Of a stretch of DNA of 64,000 nt, positions 37,789 to 52,136 are shown one piece after another. The position numbers and the translations under genes are program-made. Position 1 is the first letter of the stretch; each line of letters begins with the position of its first letter. Below the pieces are notes generated by a model. It worked only from the letters and a program-made list of their open reading frames with translations, was not told where the DNA came from and ran no database searches. The stretch covers positions 129,775,356-129,839,355 of the forward strand of contig JAHLJT010004567.1 of NCBI GenBank assembly GCA_031308135.1, read 5' to 3'. The stretch is from Acheta domesticus (taxonomy: Eukaryota > Arthropoda > Insecta > Orthoptera > Gryllidae).

Positions 37789-39378
37789 ACTATAATTTAG
37801 AGCTCCAATATTGAAGAATCGTTTGAATGAAGAACAAAAACCCTCGTCTTAATAATGAAGGTGGGAGAGACGTTCGATAAAAAGTTCAACGTACTTGCGA
37901 GTTTCGAAATTATGCAGTTTTGTCGAATATCGGGAAAAAAAATTCAAGAAAAAATGGAGAAGAAAAGAAGCTTTTTAAGAAAGCTGAAAATGAATTTTGA
38001 ACTTCGTATAAGAAAGAACACCCGAAAATTAAAAGCTAAGATGCAAATTTGCAAAGTCTAAAGAATAACCAGATTTACCACAAATTACTGATTTAAACAC
38101 ACACACGCACACACGCTACATACTGAGATGATACACACCTCAATAATTATCTAAACCAATAATAAGTGAATATGGACAGTCGAGTCACTCAATCTCGCCG
38201 TTTTAATACATTTACATTGTATAGAAGTATGAAATAGAAATTTAATTTATTTTAGATCGCTCTAAAACTACTTGGTCATAAGCGATCAAAATATATTTTA
38301 CCTAATATTAAAATTTACATTCTTATTTACATAGCAATATTTCTTAACATTATGTTTTAACTATATAAAACATTCAAGAATGATTACAGTTATTATTACA
38401 ATGATGTGATTATTTTTTAACAAGAAAAGAACTATTACTATATACATTTTCCCAATTTTGTAGCACATAGAAATTTAATAATTTTGTCACATTCTGAAGT
38501 GGAATTTAATGAAGAATGGATATCAGTATCAAGTGAAAAAGTATTTATTTAAAAGAGAAACGATTTTAGAGATAAAACGTATACAAAATAGCAAACGCAA
38601 TTACACAGGCAAATGGTTGTCAGTTCATGAAATTGATTAAGGACACTTTCAACACAAGAAAAAAAACTAATAAAATGACGCATAGAAAAGAAGATGGAAC
38701 AAGATTACGTCCGTATTCGCGCATAGGCGTCAAAAGCTTCAGAAAAGGAATTCAGTCGTCTGGGTCACGAGGCCAATCACGAGACGTTCTAATAAAAACA
38801 AAAGGAAGGTTTCCAGGAAAAAGAAAAAGTGTGAAATAGTTTTAAGAGAGGTAGTAGAAGTCAGCGAGTGCCGAGACAGGGATGCTTGTTAAGAGAAGCG
38901 GCCAGGGTCAATATTTGAATGAAACTTTGGTTAGGGAGGAGAATGAAAGACGTCGTCCAAGTATAGTGACTGTCACTGCATCAACAAAATGGAAATAAAT
39001 TAACGAAACTATACGTAAGAAGATCAAATCTTGTGACAAAGAAATTTTGATGTATACTTTTCAAAGATGGCCATTTCGTATATTACAGACAGACGTCCTA
39101 ACTCGTAGAAATTATTAGTCATGTGGGTTTTGTACATAGTGTATGAATGGTTTTATATTAAATACGTTTATTTCTATTTTTGTGTCCATGTGATGTAATT
39201 TGTTATGTTATTAGTGTTTTGCAATCGACCGCTAACAAAATGTTATGAATATTAAATGATTTAGGGCGAAACTTCGATTTCATACATAAATGAAATGACT
39301 CGTTATTGCAACGTTAAATATTTCCCGTCTTATCTGTTAATTTGTTCATACTGGAGATTCTGTAGAGGCAAACCCGTC

Positions 39379-39422
<44 letters not shown>

Positions 39423-42400
39423 TTATTGAGTCACATATACAATTACAATCGTGTATGACGAGTCAATGTATATTGGGTGGAGAGAGGGAAGTTACATTTA
39501 CTGTCCAGAAGCAAAGCAAGGGGCCAACTCAGCATTTGCTCAAAGGACCAGGGAAACTGGACAGAAAAACCTGATCGAGATGGAGTCATTGCCCTAAGAA
39601 TTATACTACAATACTTTTTACAGGTAGATTAAGATATTATACAGTATACAATTATTTTTAGTAGCAAAATATTTAACATTTTAGAATTGTAGTTTTATGT
39701 TTAATGTAAAATTAAAATTTACTTGTTACTGTCATTCTACTGCTACTATAATAACTATAATATAATAATAGTAATAGTAATAACAGTAAAAATAACACAT
39801 AAAATAGTACATAATATTAATTATCATAACAGCTACATATAAGGAATAATGTTAGCATATAATTGTCCAATCTTGAAATGGTAAGGAGCAGGAGGCAGGT
39901 TTTGGCCAGGTTTTTTCTATTCCTACACCTAGTCCTACTGCAGCACCTGAAATCAGTTTGTACATATTAGTTACTGATGTATTCCTGAACATTATAAAAA
40001 AGTTTTTGGCCAAGGAAGTGTTTAAGTTTATTCTTGAAGTTGTGTATTCCTGTTATGTTTCTCAGATATATAGGTAATTTATTGGAGAATTGTATTCCTG
40101 TAGAGAATGTACCCTTTTGGCATAGTGTACTTGTGCACAATGGTTGATGAAGGTTATATGCTTGTCTTGTGTTGTATGAGTGTAAGTTTGAGTTAAATTT
40201 GTAAGGTGTGTTGTTGTTTATTAGATTTTTCTTTACAAACATGAGAACTTCGTAAATGTATATACAAGGCAGTGGAAGTATGTTAAGTTTCTTGAATTGA
40301 GGTCTACAGGACTCTGTTCTTTTTGTATTTGTTATTGTTCGGATGATTCTCTTTTGTAATTTGAATGTCTGCTTAGCCTCTGGTGCTTGGCCCCACATTA
40401 TTATTCCATATTTGAGAACAGAGTGCACATTCGCAAAGTACACTGTTCGGGCTGTTTCGATGGTGCTGTTTCTAGTTATTATTCTAAGAGCATAATTAAG
40501 TTTGCTCAATTTTAAATTAATATCTTGTAGGTGTGAATTCCATTTGAGGTTGGATTGTATGGTGATTCCAAGAAATTTTGTATTCTGTGCTTGTGTTATA
40601 CTGTTGCCCTCTAACATTAAATTTGGAGAGTATTGTTGGGAGTGAGTGTTGCGGAAATGCATTGTGATTGTTTTGTCTTTGTTTAGTACTAGTTTGTTTT
40701 GGTGGATCCATTGAGTTAGTTTGTCAATGGCAGAATTGGCTTTGTCTTGTAGGGATATTGTTGTTCTTTCTTTGAATATTATACTCGTGTCATCAGCGAA
40801 AAGTACTGTTTCGTTGTTTTCCATTATTAATGGCAGGTCATTTACAAATATGAGAAATAAATTGGGCCTAGTGTAGGTCCTTGCGGGACCCCATAGGTTA
40901 CATCTCTTGGTTCTGAGTGATGATTGTTTATTTTGTTATCTTTTAGGTAAGGTAACACTACTATTTGTTTTCTGTCTGTTAAATACGATTTTATCCAGTT
41001 ATAAGCAATTCCCCGGATTCCATAAGATTCTAATTTTGACAATAGAATTTTATGGTCTATTGTGTCAAAAGCTTTTGACAAGTCAAGGAAAAGACCAACA
41101 GGAATTTCTTTTTTTCTAGTGCCATAAGGATTTCATTAATAAAGGCGAATATAGCAGTTTCAGTTGATCGATTTTTCCTGAATCCATGTTGTGAGTCAGT
41201 GATAATGTTACAGTGTATCAGGTAGCTTTTTAATCTTTCATAGAAGAGTTTTTCTAATATTTTTGAAAATCCTGACAAGAGTGAAATTGGTCTATAATTC
41301 ATTACATCTTGTTTGTTACCTTTCTTGTGAATAGGTTTAATTACTGCAGTTTTGAATATGTTTGGGAAGGAGCCCTGAGTTAGTGATTGGTTGTATAAAT
41401 ATGTTAGTGGTTTGATGATGTATGAAGCAATCTTTTTATTAAGGAATCTGGAATGTTGTCTATCCCAGCAGATTGTTTATTTTGCATTTTATTTATAATT
41501 TGAAGTATTTCCTTTTCTGTTGTTTCTGTGATATACATACTAGAAATCGAGTTTTTAAAGAAAGGTGGTGATTGTTGAGATGTAGTTTTTGGTTTGCTTG
41601 TTTGCAGAAGTTTGCCAGCTATTTCAGAGAAATGTTTATTGAATATATTCGCTGTTTCATTAGGGTTTGTTATTCTTTTGTGTTCATGAACTAGTTCAAT
41701 ATTTTGTGTTGTTTTGTCATTTGCTGTTAAGGTTTTTTTACAATGTTCCACATGGCTTTTGTTTTATTTTTAGATTTTTTTATGTACTCATCATTTGACA
41801 GTTGTTTGGCCTTTATTATAACTTTTTTAAGTATGGCTGAGTATCGCTTATAGTAGCTGACTATTTGTTGATTGCAAGAGTGTTGTTTTGTGAGTGTATG
41901 AAGCTCTCTTTTTCTTTCACAAGAAATTTTTATACCTTTGGTTATCCATGCTTTACTGTTTTGTGTATTGTTTGTTTTGTGATACTGTAGTGGATGTGAG
42001 ATGTTGAAATGATGTTTGATTGTATTAAAGAAGGTGTTGAACTTTAGATTGATGTCAGATATTTCATATATCCCTGACCATGATTCATTAGTTAACATCG
42101 TGATGAGTTTGTTCAAGTTTTTTGCATTAAATTTCCTAGTCTCCTTTATTGGATTTACTTTTATTGAGGTGGAATTTATTTGAAGAGTGAGTATTTGTGC
42201 ATTATGGTCACTGAGCCCCGTATCATTAGTGGTGATTGTATATGTGTGTTTTGTTTTGTCTAAGAAGATTTGGTCTATTGCTGTTTGCGTGTTCTTGGAT
42301 TGCCTGGTTGGTGTGTCAATTATTGCATCAAGATTATAGGAGCGTACTAAGTTTATTAGTTTGTTTCTGTCCTTTTCATGAATGTTGTAAGCTGTAATTT

Positions 42401-45400
42401 GAATGTCTGCTTAGCCTCTGGTCTCATCTCACACGAATAATATACATTTACTACGAACCATGAAAATGAGCCAGTAGCAGGCCCAGTAAATATTTACACG
42501 CTAGAAATTAAAATAATTGATTACAAGTAACACAGAAATTTTGAAAACTGTTCGCTACAAGTTTTAGTCATCTGTGTCGTTCACAGAGTCTGTCAGACGT
42601 TCAGTCGGAGTTCGGTCAGACGGGCGCGGATGAACCAATTGACGGGCGTTTAAAAGATCAGTATCTGAAACCCTCAATACGTGCATTTTCGCTGGTCGGA
42701 TTTTCAGTAATTCTATGAATTTGCGGAAATTGCAGAATTGAATTTTTTTTTTTTTAATTTTCTTTTACATCCTCCACCAACTACATAATTACGTAACTAA
42801 CGGCCTTGGGTAGTTACAAGATAAGCCCCGCCAGCCACAGAATTCGTCTTGATATTCATAAGTGTTAACATTTAGATTTTGACGAAAACGTTGCTTGTAC
42901 TGTGGTTTTTCTAACTTTGCCCTTCAAGACCCATCTTCACGATGGAATATGTCACAGTATTTCGCGACGTTCTCAGTCGCGCCGCCAGGTATCGCATAAT
43001 CGCGACCGTATCAAGCAGTGCTTGCGATCATGCGACTTCTAGCGGTACGACGGAGAAAGACGCGAAATGCCATGTGATATTCCATCGTGGCTATAGAGGC
43101 TTGAGGGGCAGATTTAGAAAAATCGTAATATAATTTGTTACTACACGTCTTGTTCACATTTTGGAAGGGATTGGGGCATAAACAAGAGGAATGCACTTTG
43201 ACCAAAATTGAGTTCTAACATTTACGAAAAGAATTGAAGACATACTTTGCTCCTAATGAAATTGTTTTGGAATTAGATCTTCAAATAATGTCACGTATAA
43301 TGTTTTGAAAATACGAGAAGTTTCCGCGTAATTTTGTGTAAAATAGCAGCAATCAAAAGACGTAAGATAAATAAGGAATTTAAAGAAAAATTCGAGCTAA
43401 AAAAAATTACCCCAGAAATCGCAGGGCTTCGAGACGGGCCAGATCGATCGGGGATGCTCATTTTCGAAAAAATCCCACGGATAGTTTAGGTGGTAGTGTT
43501 GTTCATTGACGGACGGTCTTTTCGTGAAAGAAAAAAAATCTTTTTCGGTATCAGAGTCCCAAAATGGGTATTTCTGTTAAAATCTCGATCGGATTTCCCG
43601 CTGTATAGTTACACCGTATATACGTACGTATATGAGAAAACGGCTTTTTTTGTACTTGAATAACGTTCATTTAATAAAATATCTTAGATCCGATTTTCAT
43701 TAACCTCTGAAATGTCAGTAATTGCGAAAATCACTCTTTTCTCGCGAGTACTGTTAGAATGTCAGCAACCACGATGTTTAGTGGATACGTTCGTTGCTTG
43801 CGGAAACGAACTGCCTAGGTTTGAATCCTGGCCCCAGGATAAACGCAGATACAAACACTTTTGCGGGTCAAACTAATCGATTTGAACACCAAGTATACAA
43901 ATCACAAATTAGCCACCAATAAATGAAGTAATTTTGTCCCTGGCAGGGACAAATTAATATTTTTCCGGCATGGGACATCCAACTCTCAAAGTGGGCGACC
44001 CCAGGCATCCCCGCCCCATTGATTCACACCCTCGTAATGATTGTAATTGGTAAACATTTGTATGTTAATGAGGCGGTCGTTGCAAATCACAATGAAAATT
44101 CCCTACCATATTTCTATTTCAATAACCTGGCAGTGACAACACTGCAATTTTAATAAGAAAGAAAGTTACACGATGTGTACATTGCCAGAGATACGAGCAC
44201 ATAAAATCATTTGTACTTTCTGCTCCGCTATGCCCATAGCCAATTTGGTTAAAGAAATAATTGTAACTGCGGTAATGAAGCCAATGTAAAAACATTTTTT
44301 AAATACATAATTGCTTACACCAAAGTTCTATTTAGACATTTTAAAGGCCCCTCCCCAAAAAATCTCAAAAATTCCGAATTAAAAAAAATAATATTTCTTC
44401 TTAACATCCTTTTTCTCTCTCTTTTTACTTTCTTATATTTTACTTACGTAATACAAAGTATAGTAATTCTGCAGCACAATGGCGATTTTTCGACAGAAAA
44501 ACTTGAATTGTGAGATTCTGATACAAAAAACCAGAACCATTCTTGTTCCTGAATGCGGTAAATAACTTTCTCCAACACGTTGTACAAACATAATCCATGT
44601 ATTATTGGTACATAGCATTGGTACGTAGGTACATTGGTACATAGGTTGATACTAAAAAATCAGCTTACGGCAAAATCTGTTTTCTATCTGTCAGTCTGTG
44701 AACAACGCTAGCGGATAAATGACAGGATTTTCATCAAAACTGATATTCTCCAATGAATCTGAGTAATGTTGCGTCCCCTTGAATTTGAAACCGATATTTT
44801 GATTTCTGAGAGGCATTTTCATGAAGCATCAACCTTTAAAAACTATTCTCAAAAATAGTTCCAATTCCTTTTCGATTAGAATAAAACGCAAAATTTGTTG
44901 AATTTTCTGAATTTTTGAAAACTGCAAAAGTTCAAAATTATTTCGTCGTCTTCCGACAACTACAATACGGAAGACAGGTTTTTCTTAATGACTTAATTTT
45001 TTCTTAATTTCTTCTTCTTAATTAGATTTCATCTCGATCTCGTTCAAAACTAGAAGTCGTGTACAAGCTTTTCAAAATACGAATAGTATCGCGTAATTTT
45101 TGCAATCTTCGTAATTTCGAATTCGATTTTCCCGTTATTTCGCTGAAAAGTTTTTCACGAGATGGCTGTGGCGTTTGTTGGATACAAGTTGCAATATAAT
45201 ACAAATATTACGTTATCCGTAACAAATAAAACTTGAGAAAAAGTATTGTTGTTGTACCTTTTTTCCACAATAGGCCTATTAGTAGTCTAGCAATTGTGGG
45301 CGCAGTTTATCAGCGGTAACGCTGAGACATGACAGCTTGAAATTCTCAGAATTACTTTCATTGTTAGGAAATAATGTTTCTCGCTGCATTGAATGCAATT

Positions 45401-48400
45401 TTCGATTGTCGAATTTGTGATGTTGGATTAACATTAAAAGAGTGTTTTCACACCTTAGGCGCTAGGTAATAGGTTTTATAAGGGATGGCTGAGATGTTTA
45501 AATATAGACAGAAATTGCGGAATTATAATACGTAACCATTATTAATCCATTAAAAGTAAGATGCTGTTGCAACACCACTAGTTTCTGTTGTTGTTTTTTT
45601 TGGGGGGGGCGAGGTTTCAACAACTGGGCCTTCTGGGCATCCAATTCTTTTACTTCATGAGCTTGCGCTCAATACTGCAGATGATGTTTTACAGTCGTCA
45701 AGTTTGTCTAGTTGTCTACGTGCTCGAGTTTTGCGGGCTTGTTGTTGTTGTTGTAGTAGTTGTAGTTGAAGAGCGCTTAAACCTTCAAAATCCTAATCAT
45801 CATTATCATCCTGAGTCTGCAAGTTCTTTCTGGAGGTCATTGCCAATTCGAACACTAGCGAACTCTTATTGCAATATTTTGAAACAGTCGGACGCAATGG
45901 TACGAAGGTTATTCCATTGACTTTCTTAACCCTGTTGCGCGGATTCAATTTCGGCTAAGAGCGGTGGATTCTCAATAGGCAAAAAATCGTGTGTCATGTG
46001 ACACAAAATAACCCTGGCTATCTACCCGACAAAATCAAATCCTCTGACAAATCCCGTCCTCACCCGATCACCTTCTCAGACAGAGAACGACATAAGTAAC
46101 AGCTGAAGTCGACAGAGGCCATTACGTGTCGGTCCCTGGCGGCGAGTACGAGAGTCAAAAAAAGTTAACATCGTTGGGCGTTCATGTGGTGACGAATTTG
46201 AAAATGTGCAACAGTACAATCCATGTCGGACGTGAGCAATGGATGGCAAATTTCCAGAATCTTCCCATTAGACATTAAAACGTTACCAATTCACCGAGAA
46301 ATTGAAAGAAATCCGTGTTCGAAGAATCCCGGCGTGCACGTGGCGGGGCGTGGCGAGGCGGGGAGGGGCGGGGCGGGGCGGGGCGGGGCAGAGCGCGCTG
46401 CGGGCGAAGGGCGGGGCCGCCCGCGCCCCCATCGATCGCCCGGCCTCGCCGCCGCGCCGCGCCGCGCCGCGCAATGCCGGACGGCCCATGCGCTCCGTTC
46501 GCCACGCGCGGCTCCCCACGGCCCACCCACACAACGCCCTGCGCGGCCTCTCACGACGAAAACGTTCACGTGCGATTGTTGTTGTCTGGTCGTAATCACG
46601 GGCGTAGCATTACAGCCGTGCATTTTTTGTAAACGTAAAATACAGCAACAGACAGTGATTTCGATACAACAAAACTATTCGACACTCCGTGCTTACAATC
46701 GAACGTTAAGTAAAATAAACGCAATAATGCTAGGATGATCATTATGTCGTATATCTTGAACACGTCGCATTGCTATGGAGTTTCTTGAGCGATGATGATA
46801 ATGAAATGAATTTTATGTTTTAATTTCTATCTAAAGGAATTGCTACAAGTTTGGATGTAGTTCTGGTGCACGAAATCACGTGGCTCACATCACGTGAAAG
46901 GGGAAGTGAGAGAATACATCTCACAAATGTCCACCGTTCCATCTTAAGTTAGTGCACATGTTTACTTTTATTTACACCAATCTAAATGGCTCCATCGAAT
47001 TACTTGACGAAAAGATTTTGCATTTACAATACATTCGATTTTCATTGTCAATGAATGAGCGTTTCGACTCCTGACTTCGCCCCGCAAAGCACCAACGCCG
47101 CCCCGTCTCCCCGCGCCCGCGCCGAACGTGTGCCACGCCCCATCCCGCCCTCACCCCCAAGAAAATAGCGCTGAGCGTCCGAGGAGAGAAGAACCTGCTT
47201 CCTTAATCCCGGACCCCACTTCCAGCCGCAAGGCTCCGGCTGCGCGTGGGGATGAAGCAGCGTTCAAGTACGCCGAGACGGAGGCTGCGGGTGCGAGTCA
47301 ACGTAAAGCGTTGTTTCCACCGTGTGGTTGAAACGTGGTAGCCTTCTCATTCCATCACATTACATCACACCATCGTCCTGCCGTTACCCATGCAGTGGAA
47401 GCGAACGGCAAACCACTTCTGCGGATACCTGCCGGGACAAGGGAGGTCAAAATGTCGGAAAACCCTCACCTAAGCCCAGATATCATTACCGAATGTAGAG
47501 TCTATCATTCGCGTTCTCGCAATACTGTCTGCTGAAATCATATCATTTCAACCACTCGGGCTCTTCGTAGGTACAGAAGCGAACCCATATAAAGAAGTAA
47601 AACAGAAACGTATTTATTCTATTATCATACAGTGCTACAGCTCCAAGTTGAGCTTTGGCTTATACATGCGCGTTCTCTAAGAACTACTTAAGCGACTTCC
47701 TGACTCGTGGTTCCCCATGTTAAATTTCGCACCAGGGAAAACCTAATGCAGGTGGACACGTTAAAAGGCTACAAAGCATAACAACTGTTAAACTGTAAAC
47801 AAAATGGTAGCAACTATAAAAGAAACTCTGAAAATGAAAGGAAATGAATAAATGAAAATAAACGCACAACAGTGGGAGTCTTTCTTAAGTATGTAGGACA
47901 GACTACATCGAGATAGATGCATAGCATCATCAGCGGGGCATCAGAAGGACCCTGCGTGGACACTGCCCCCCTGTTTTCAGTCATCCTTCGCTCTGTCATT
48001 CGTCTGGAACTGATCGCAAATGCGCGATCAGAGAAGTAGTCCTGAACTCTCACGCCTCTGATTCGCAAAGTAACCAGACTGGACCCAGCAGTCTATACTC
48101 GTCATCGACTCGAACCCACAACCTCCCAGTCTACATTACGAACGCAAACGCACCTGGTTGTACAACCTAAGTTGTTGTTTTCTAAAATATTTTTTATGCT
48201 TTAAATGAGTCGTTCAACCCTCGCGCTCTTTTACTGAAGACTGGATATTATAAAACAGAAAACGAGGCATTATCTATTGGTGAAAAACATTTTTCCATTA
48301 GTTGCATGCCAGTTTTGTGAGTATACTGTGATGCGCGAAGCACAGTCAAATTTGCTGAGAGCCGCCGATCAACACCAAGTTATTGTTAAAGGTCACATTA

Positions 48401-51400
48401 CCTCACTAACTAGTTCACATTAATAACCACATTCACATTAAATTCACAAAGTAGGAATTAAAATGTCCAAGTACACGCATGGCAGAAAAATGAACTAACA
48501 ATGTTGCTTTTCTAAATTTCTGATAAACTGATTATTCGTCACAATACACTGAATCTTGAAATATTTGATCTGAATTGATGACTGCCCTACTCATATGAAT
48601 GCAGGCAAGGCAGGTTTCGACTTTACGATCTCTGTTTTTCTACCCAGAAAGCTCCACGGGTGGGTTGCATCTACCTTCCACGATCACGATCATGAATGAT
48701 GGTTGCACGATCATGCAAGGAGAATGATAAGATGATTTTGGATGAAGAATGACAGTGGACGAGATAATGATCAAATGGAACATGAGGTGATGAGTGAAGT
48801 CGTTCACGTCAGTCACATACAAAATGCAACCATGCTATACGCGGATAAGCATCCTCCTTTACTCGAAGCTATAACCCTCGGCTCTGTATACTTCAATACT
48901 TATCCAAGCCTCTGCGTCACCCAAGTCGACAGGTAGTTGATATATTGGACTGGGCAGTAGCGTAGCCTGAGTTTTGGCTTAGGGTATGTAACTCGAGAAA
49001 TGAGAAAATAATTATAATTACAACTTTAATTATAATTTAAATATTTCTCATTCACCAATACCATTTCTGTCATTTTCATCAATTAGAGCACAGAAAACTG
49101 ATCTAGTAAAAGTAATAATAGCTCACGTACTTCATGTAGTTTACTTGTTGAAAGTTAGAAAAAGTTGACTTAAGTTCACAACCTAGCAAAATGTAAGTGT
49201 GTGTCCTCATACTTTAATAATAAGAGGACTATCAAATCCAATGATTTTCAAAATTGTCCAATTCATAGTATTTCAAACCCAGTAGAATTGGCATAATTTA
49301 TAAAATGGAAAACAATGATCTATAATAAAAATATAATGGGAAAGAGAAAATCAATCAATTTACAGACACGTAATGAAAAACAGTTGACAGTTGTCCTTTG
49401 CTGCTTACATCAAGGATTTCATCCAGTATGGAGACAAAGGAGGCTTTAGAAATTTCATTTTTATTTCATGGGACATAACCGTGCTCACACTTGAAATCCA
49501 ATGAATCTGAATTTCTTGGTGAGATTGCACGAAACACTGGAATTTTCATATCAATCTTGTCAGTTTTATCATATTTCATTATTTCACATATATATTCCAT
49601 GAAATTTTCTCAATTTGATGATCCCCTATATTCATTATGGCTACAAAAAACAAGCCCTTGTGTTCCAAAAAGGCATTCAACTCGAATGAAGTGTGACAGA
49701 ATTTTTCTTAAAACGACAGCTTTTTCGTACGCACCACGGTAGGCACCTGGATGTAATGGGTCAGTGTGCATCTGATTCTCAGCGCAGGCTAGGCGGCATT
49801 TCAGACTGATTCGTTCATCCTTGTGAAGAATAGAATTCTCAACGGCGCAATGTTTGAAATATTTTGTAGTAGAAAAAGAAAATAACAAATTGACACTTTA
49901 CAATCATTTTAAAATAAAATAGCTGATGTTCTCAGGGTATGTAACACATCATCCACATCCATGAACGCTACGCCCCTGGGACTGGGCTATTTTCGTTTCC
50001 TCTGCAGATTCGAGTGATAGACTCCACTTCACAGAAATATCCGTTTTTGCGTTCTGTACGTGTGTTAAATCTACAACGACAAATATTTTTGGAGACGCGA
50101 TAAACATAAAAATCTCAATTGATGTTCTATATCTTCAACATTTTTTCCAAAACAAAAATGCAGATTAATGACAAAATAAATTTTAGATCATGAGGTGCGG
50201 GAAACACTAACATCAATTTTTACTTTTGAAGACTACGTCAAAGAAACACAGAGGAATGTCGTCACCGAGCGACTGGGGCACAGCACTATGATTTCATACT
50301 TATTCTGTTGATTTAAGTCAGAGGGAATTCGCTTACAGGCATTCTACCGCCCCGCCACGTCATTCGAAGGCGGAGCGGAGCATCGAGCGACGGAGATCAT
50401 GAACGGTAATCAGCTAAATATTTTTTTTTATTCTGAACAAAGTAAATTTACAATTTATTTTACATTAAAATAATTAGTAAATATGTTGACATTGGGAATT
50501 CAAGACAGTGACAGTTAATGACAATGACAGTTTGTGGGTGAAAGTTTCCCAGTGGCACATTTCACCGTCTTCTTGCGTCTAAAACAAAAAGAGTCAATTT
50601 AGTGTTCAAGAGTTAAAGTTGTGGAATACATTTGCTTGTACATATGAAGTCTAATTTGAAAATCTATAATGGAGTTGTAAGGATGTAATTCTGGATAATC
50701 GGTAGGTTTCTTCACTATTATCTAAGAGGTTGATGGCTAGAAAATTTGGGTGCGTTTCCAGACGTTGAAGATAGCTTGCGCTGCTTGTTTGGATTCTTTC
50801 GAAGACTGTCGGTACTTTTAAGTCTCTGTAGAGCGTTGTGTTTGAGATATACCACGGTGCTGCAGCAATCATCCTAAGAGTTTTTGATTGAAATCTCTGT
50901 AGAATGGAGAGATTTGATCTGCTTGCCGTGCGCCAGATTTGGATGACGTAGGTCCAAATAGGAATTATTATTGTTTTATAAATCAATAATTTATTGTCTA
51001 GGGACAGCTTCGAGTAGTATCCTAGTAGCCAATACAGTCTATTCACTTGTAGTTGAAGTTGCTTCTTCTTGGCTTGTATGTGGGATTTCCCGGTAAGCCT
51101 TTTGTCCAGATGTATACCTAAATACTTCACACTTTCAACTTGCAAAATTGGTTTATTATTAATGTTTACGATGGGGCATTTTTGTCTTCTCAAAGTGAAA
51201 GTAAGATGAGCTGACTTGCTTTCGTTAATTTTTATTTTCCACTTGTCTGCCCATTCTTCGATCAACAATAGATGCTGTTGCAATTTTCTTGATGCTTCAA
51301 TTGGGTCGTCATCCTTGGCTAATATGGCAGTATCATCTGCAAATGTAGCTATTGTGGTTTCTTCACTTTCCGGTATATCTGACGTGTACAGATGGTACAA

Positions 51401-52105
51401 GACTGGGCCGAACACACTACCTTGCGGTACTCTAGATTGGATTGGAAAGAGATCGGATAATTCATTTTGATACTTAATTTGAAATGTTGGGTGGGAGAGG
51501 TAAGATCTGAAGATATTGAGGTATGGATACGTTAGGGAGCGTTTGATTTTATAGAGAAGGCCATCGCGCCAATCTTTATCGAAAGCTTGAGTAATGTCTA
51601 AAAACGCTGCTGAGCAGTATTCTTTTTCTTGGAATGTTTTCTCTATGAAGTTGGTAATTCTATTAACTTGTTCAACAGTGGAATGTTGTTGCCTGAAGCC
51701 AAATTGGTGATCTGGGAAGCTAAATATTGTAAATGCTTGCTGATGCGGGAAGAAGCGTTCTTTACTCACTTGGTGACGTAGAAATCAAATGTTTCATAGT
51801 ATGAATGAATGAATGACCCAGATCATTGAACAAGAAGTTCTGGAAATAAGGTGAGTTCCACGCTTCACCCATATTCATACATTTGGTCAAAAAGCTTCCG
51901 ACATTGGATATTGACTAATAACAACACTGCATAATCCCATTTTTACAACACGCTAATGCATGCCCAACTGTTAGTGGCGCGCCAGAATATGTGACATGCC
52001 CATTGTGCAAGTCTACCTATGAAAAGGTGGATTACGTATCCATCGCATTTTTATTTTGCCCACCATGTGAGAACGCTAAGAGCACAAAATGGACTTCGAG
52101 GGTTT

Positions 52106-52136
<31 letters not shown>

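Noticed and set aside
46223..46738. Overlapping Arg/Ala/Pro-rich ORFs on both strands
   Set aside because: High G+C removes stops in all frames; no domain, splice site or start context supports any one of them.
7548..47290. Similarity between 7548-7592 (ttcaagtatgcagacac) and 47262-47306 (ttcaagtacgccgagac)
   Set aside because: The short ~70% match has no clear boundaries; could be a shared old repeat, not enough to call.
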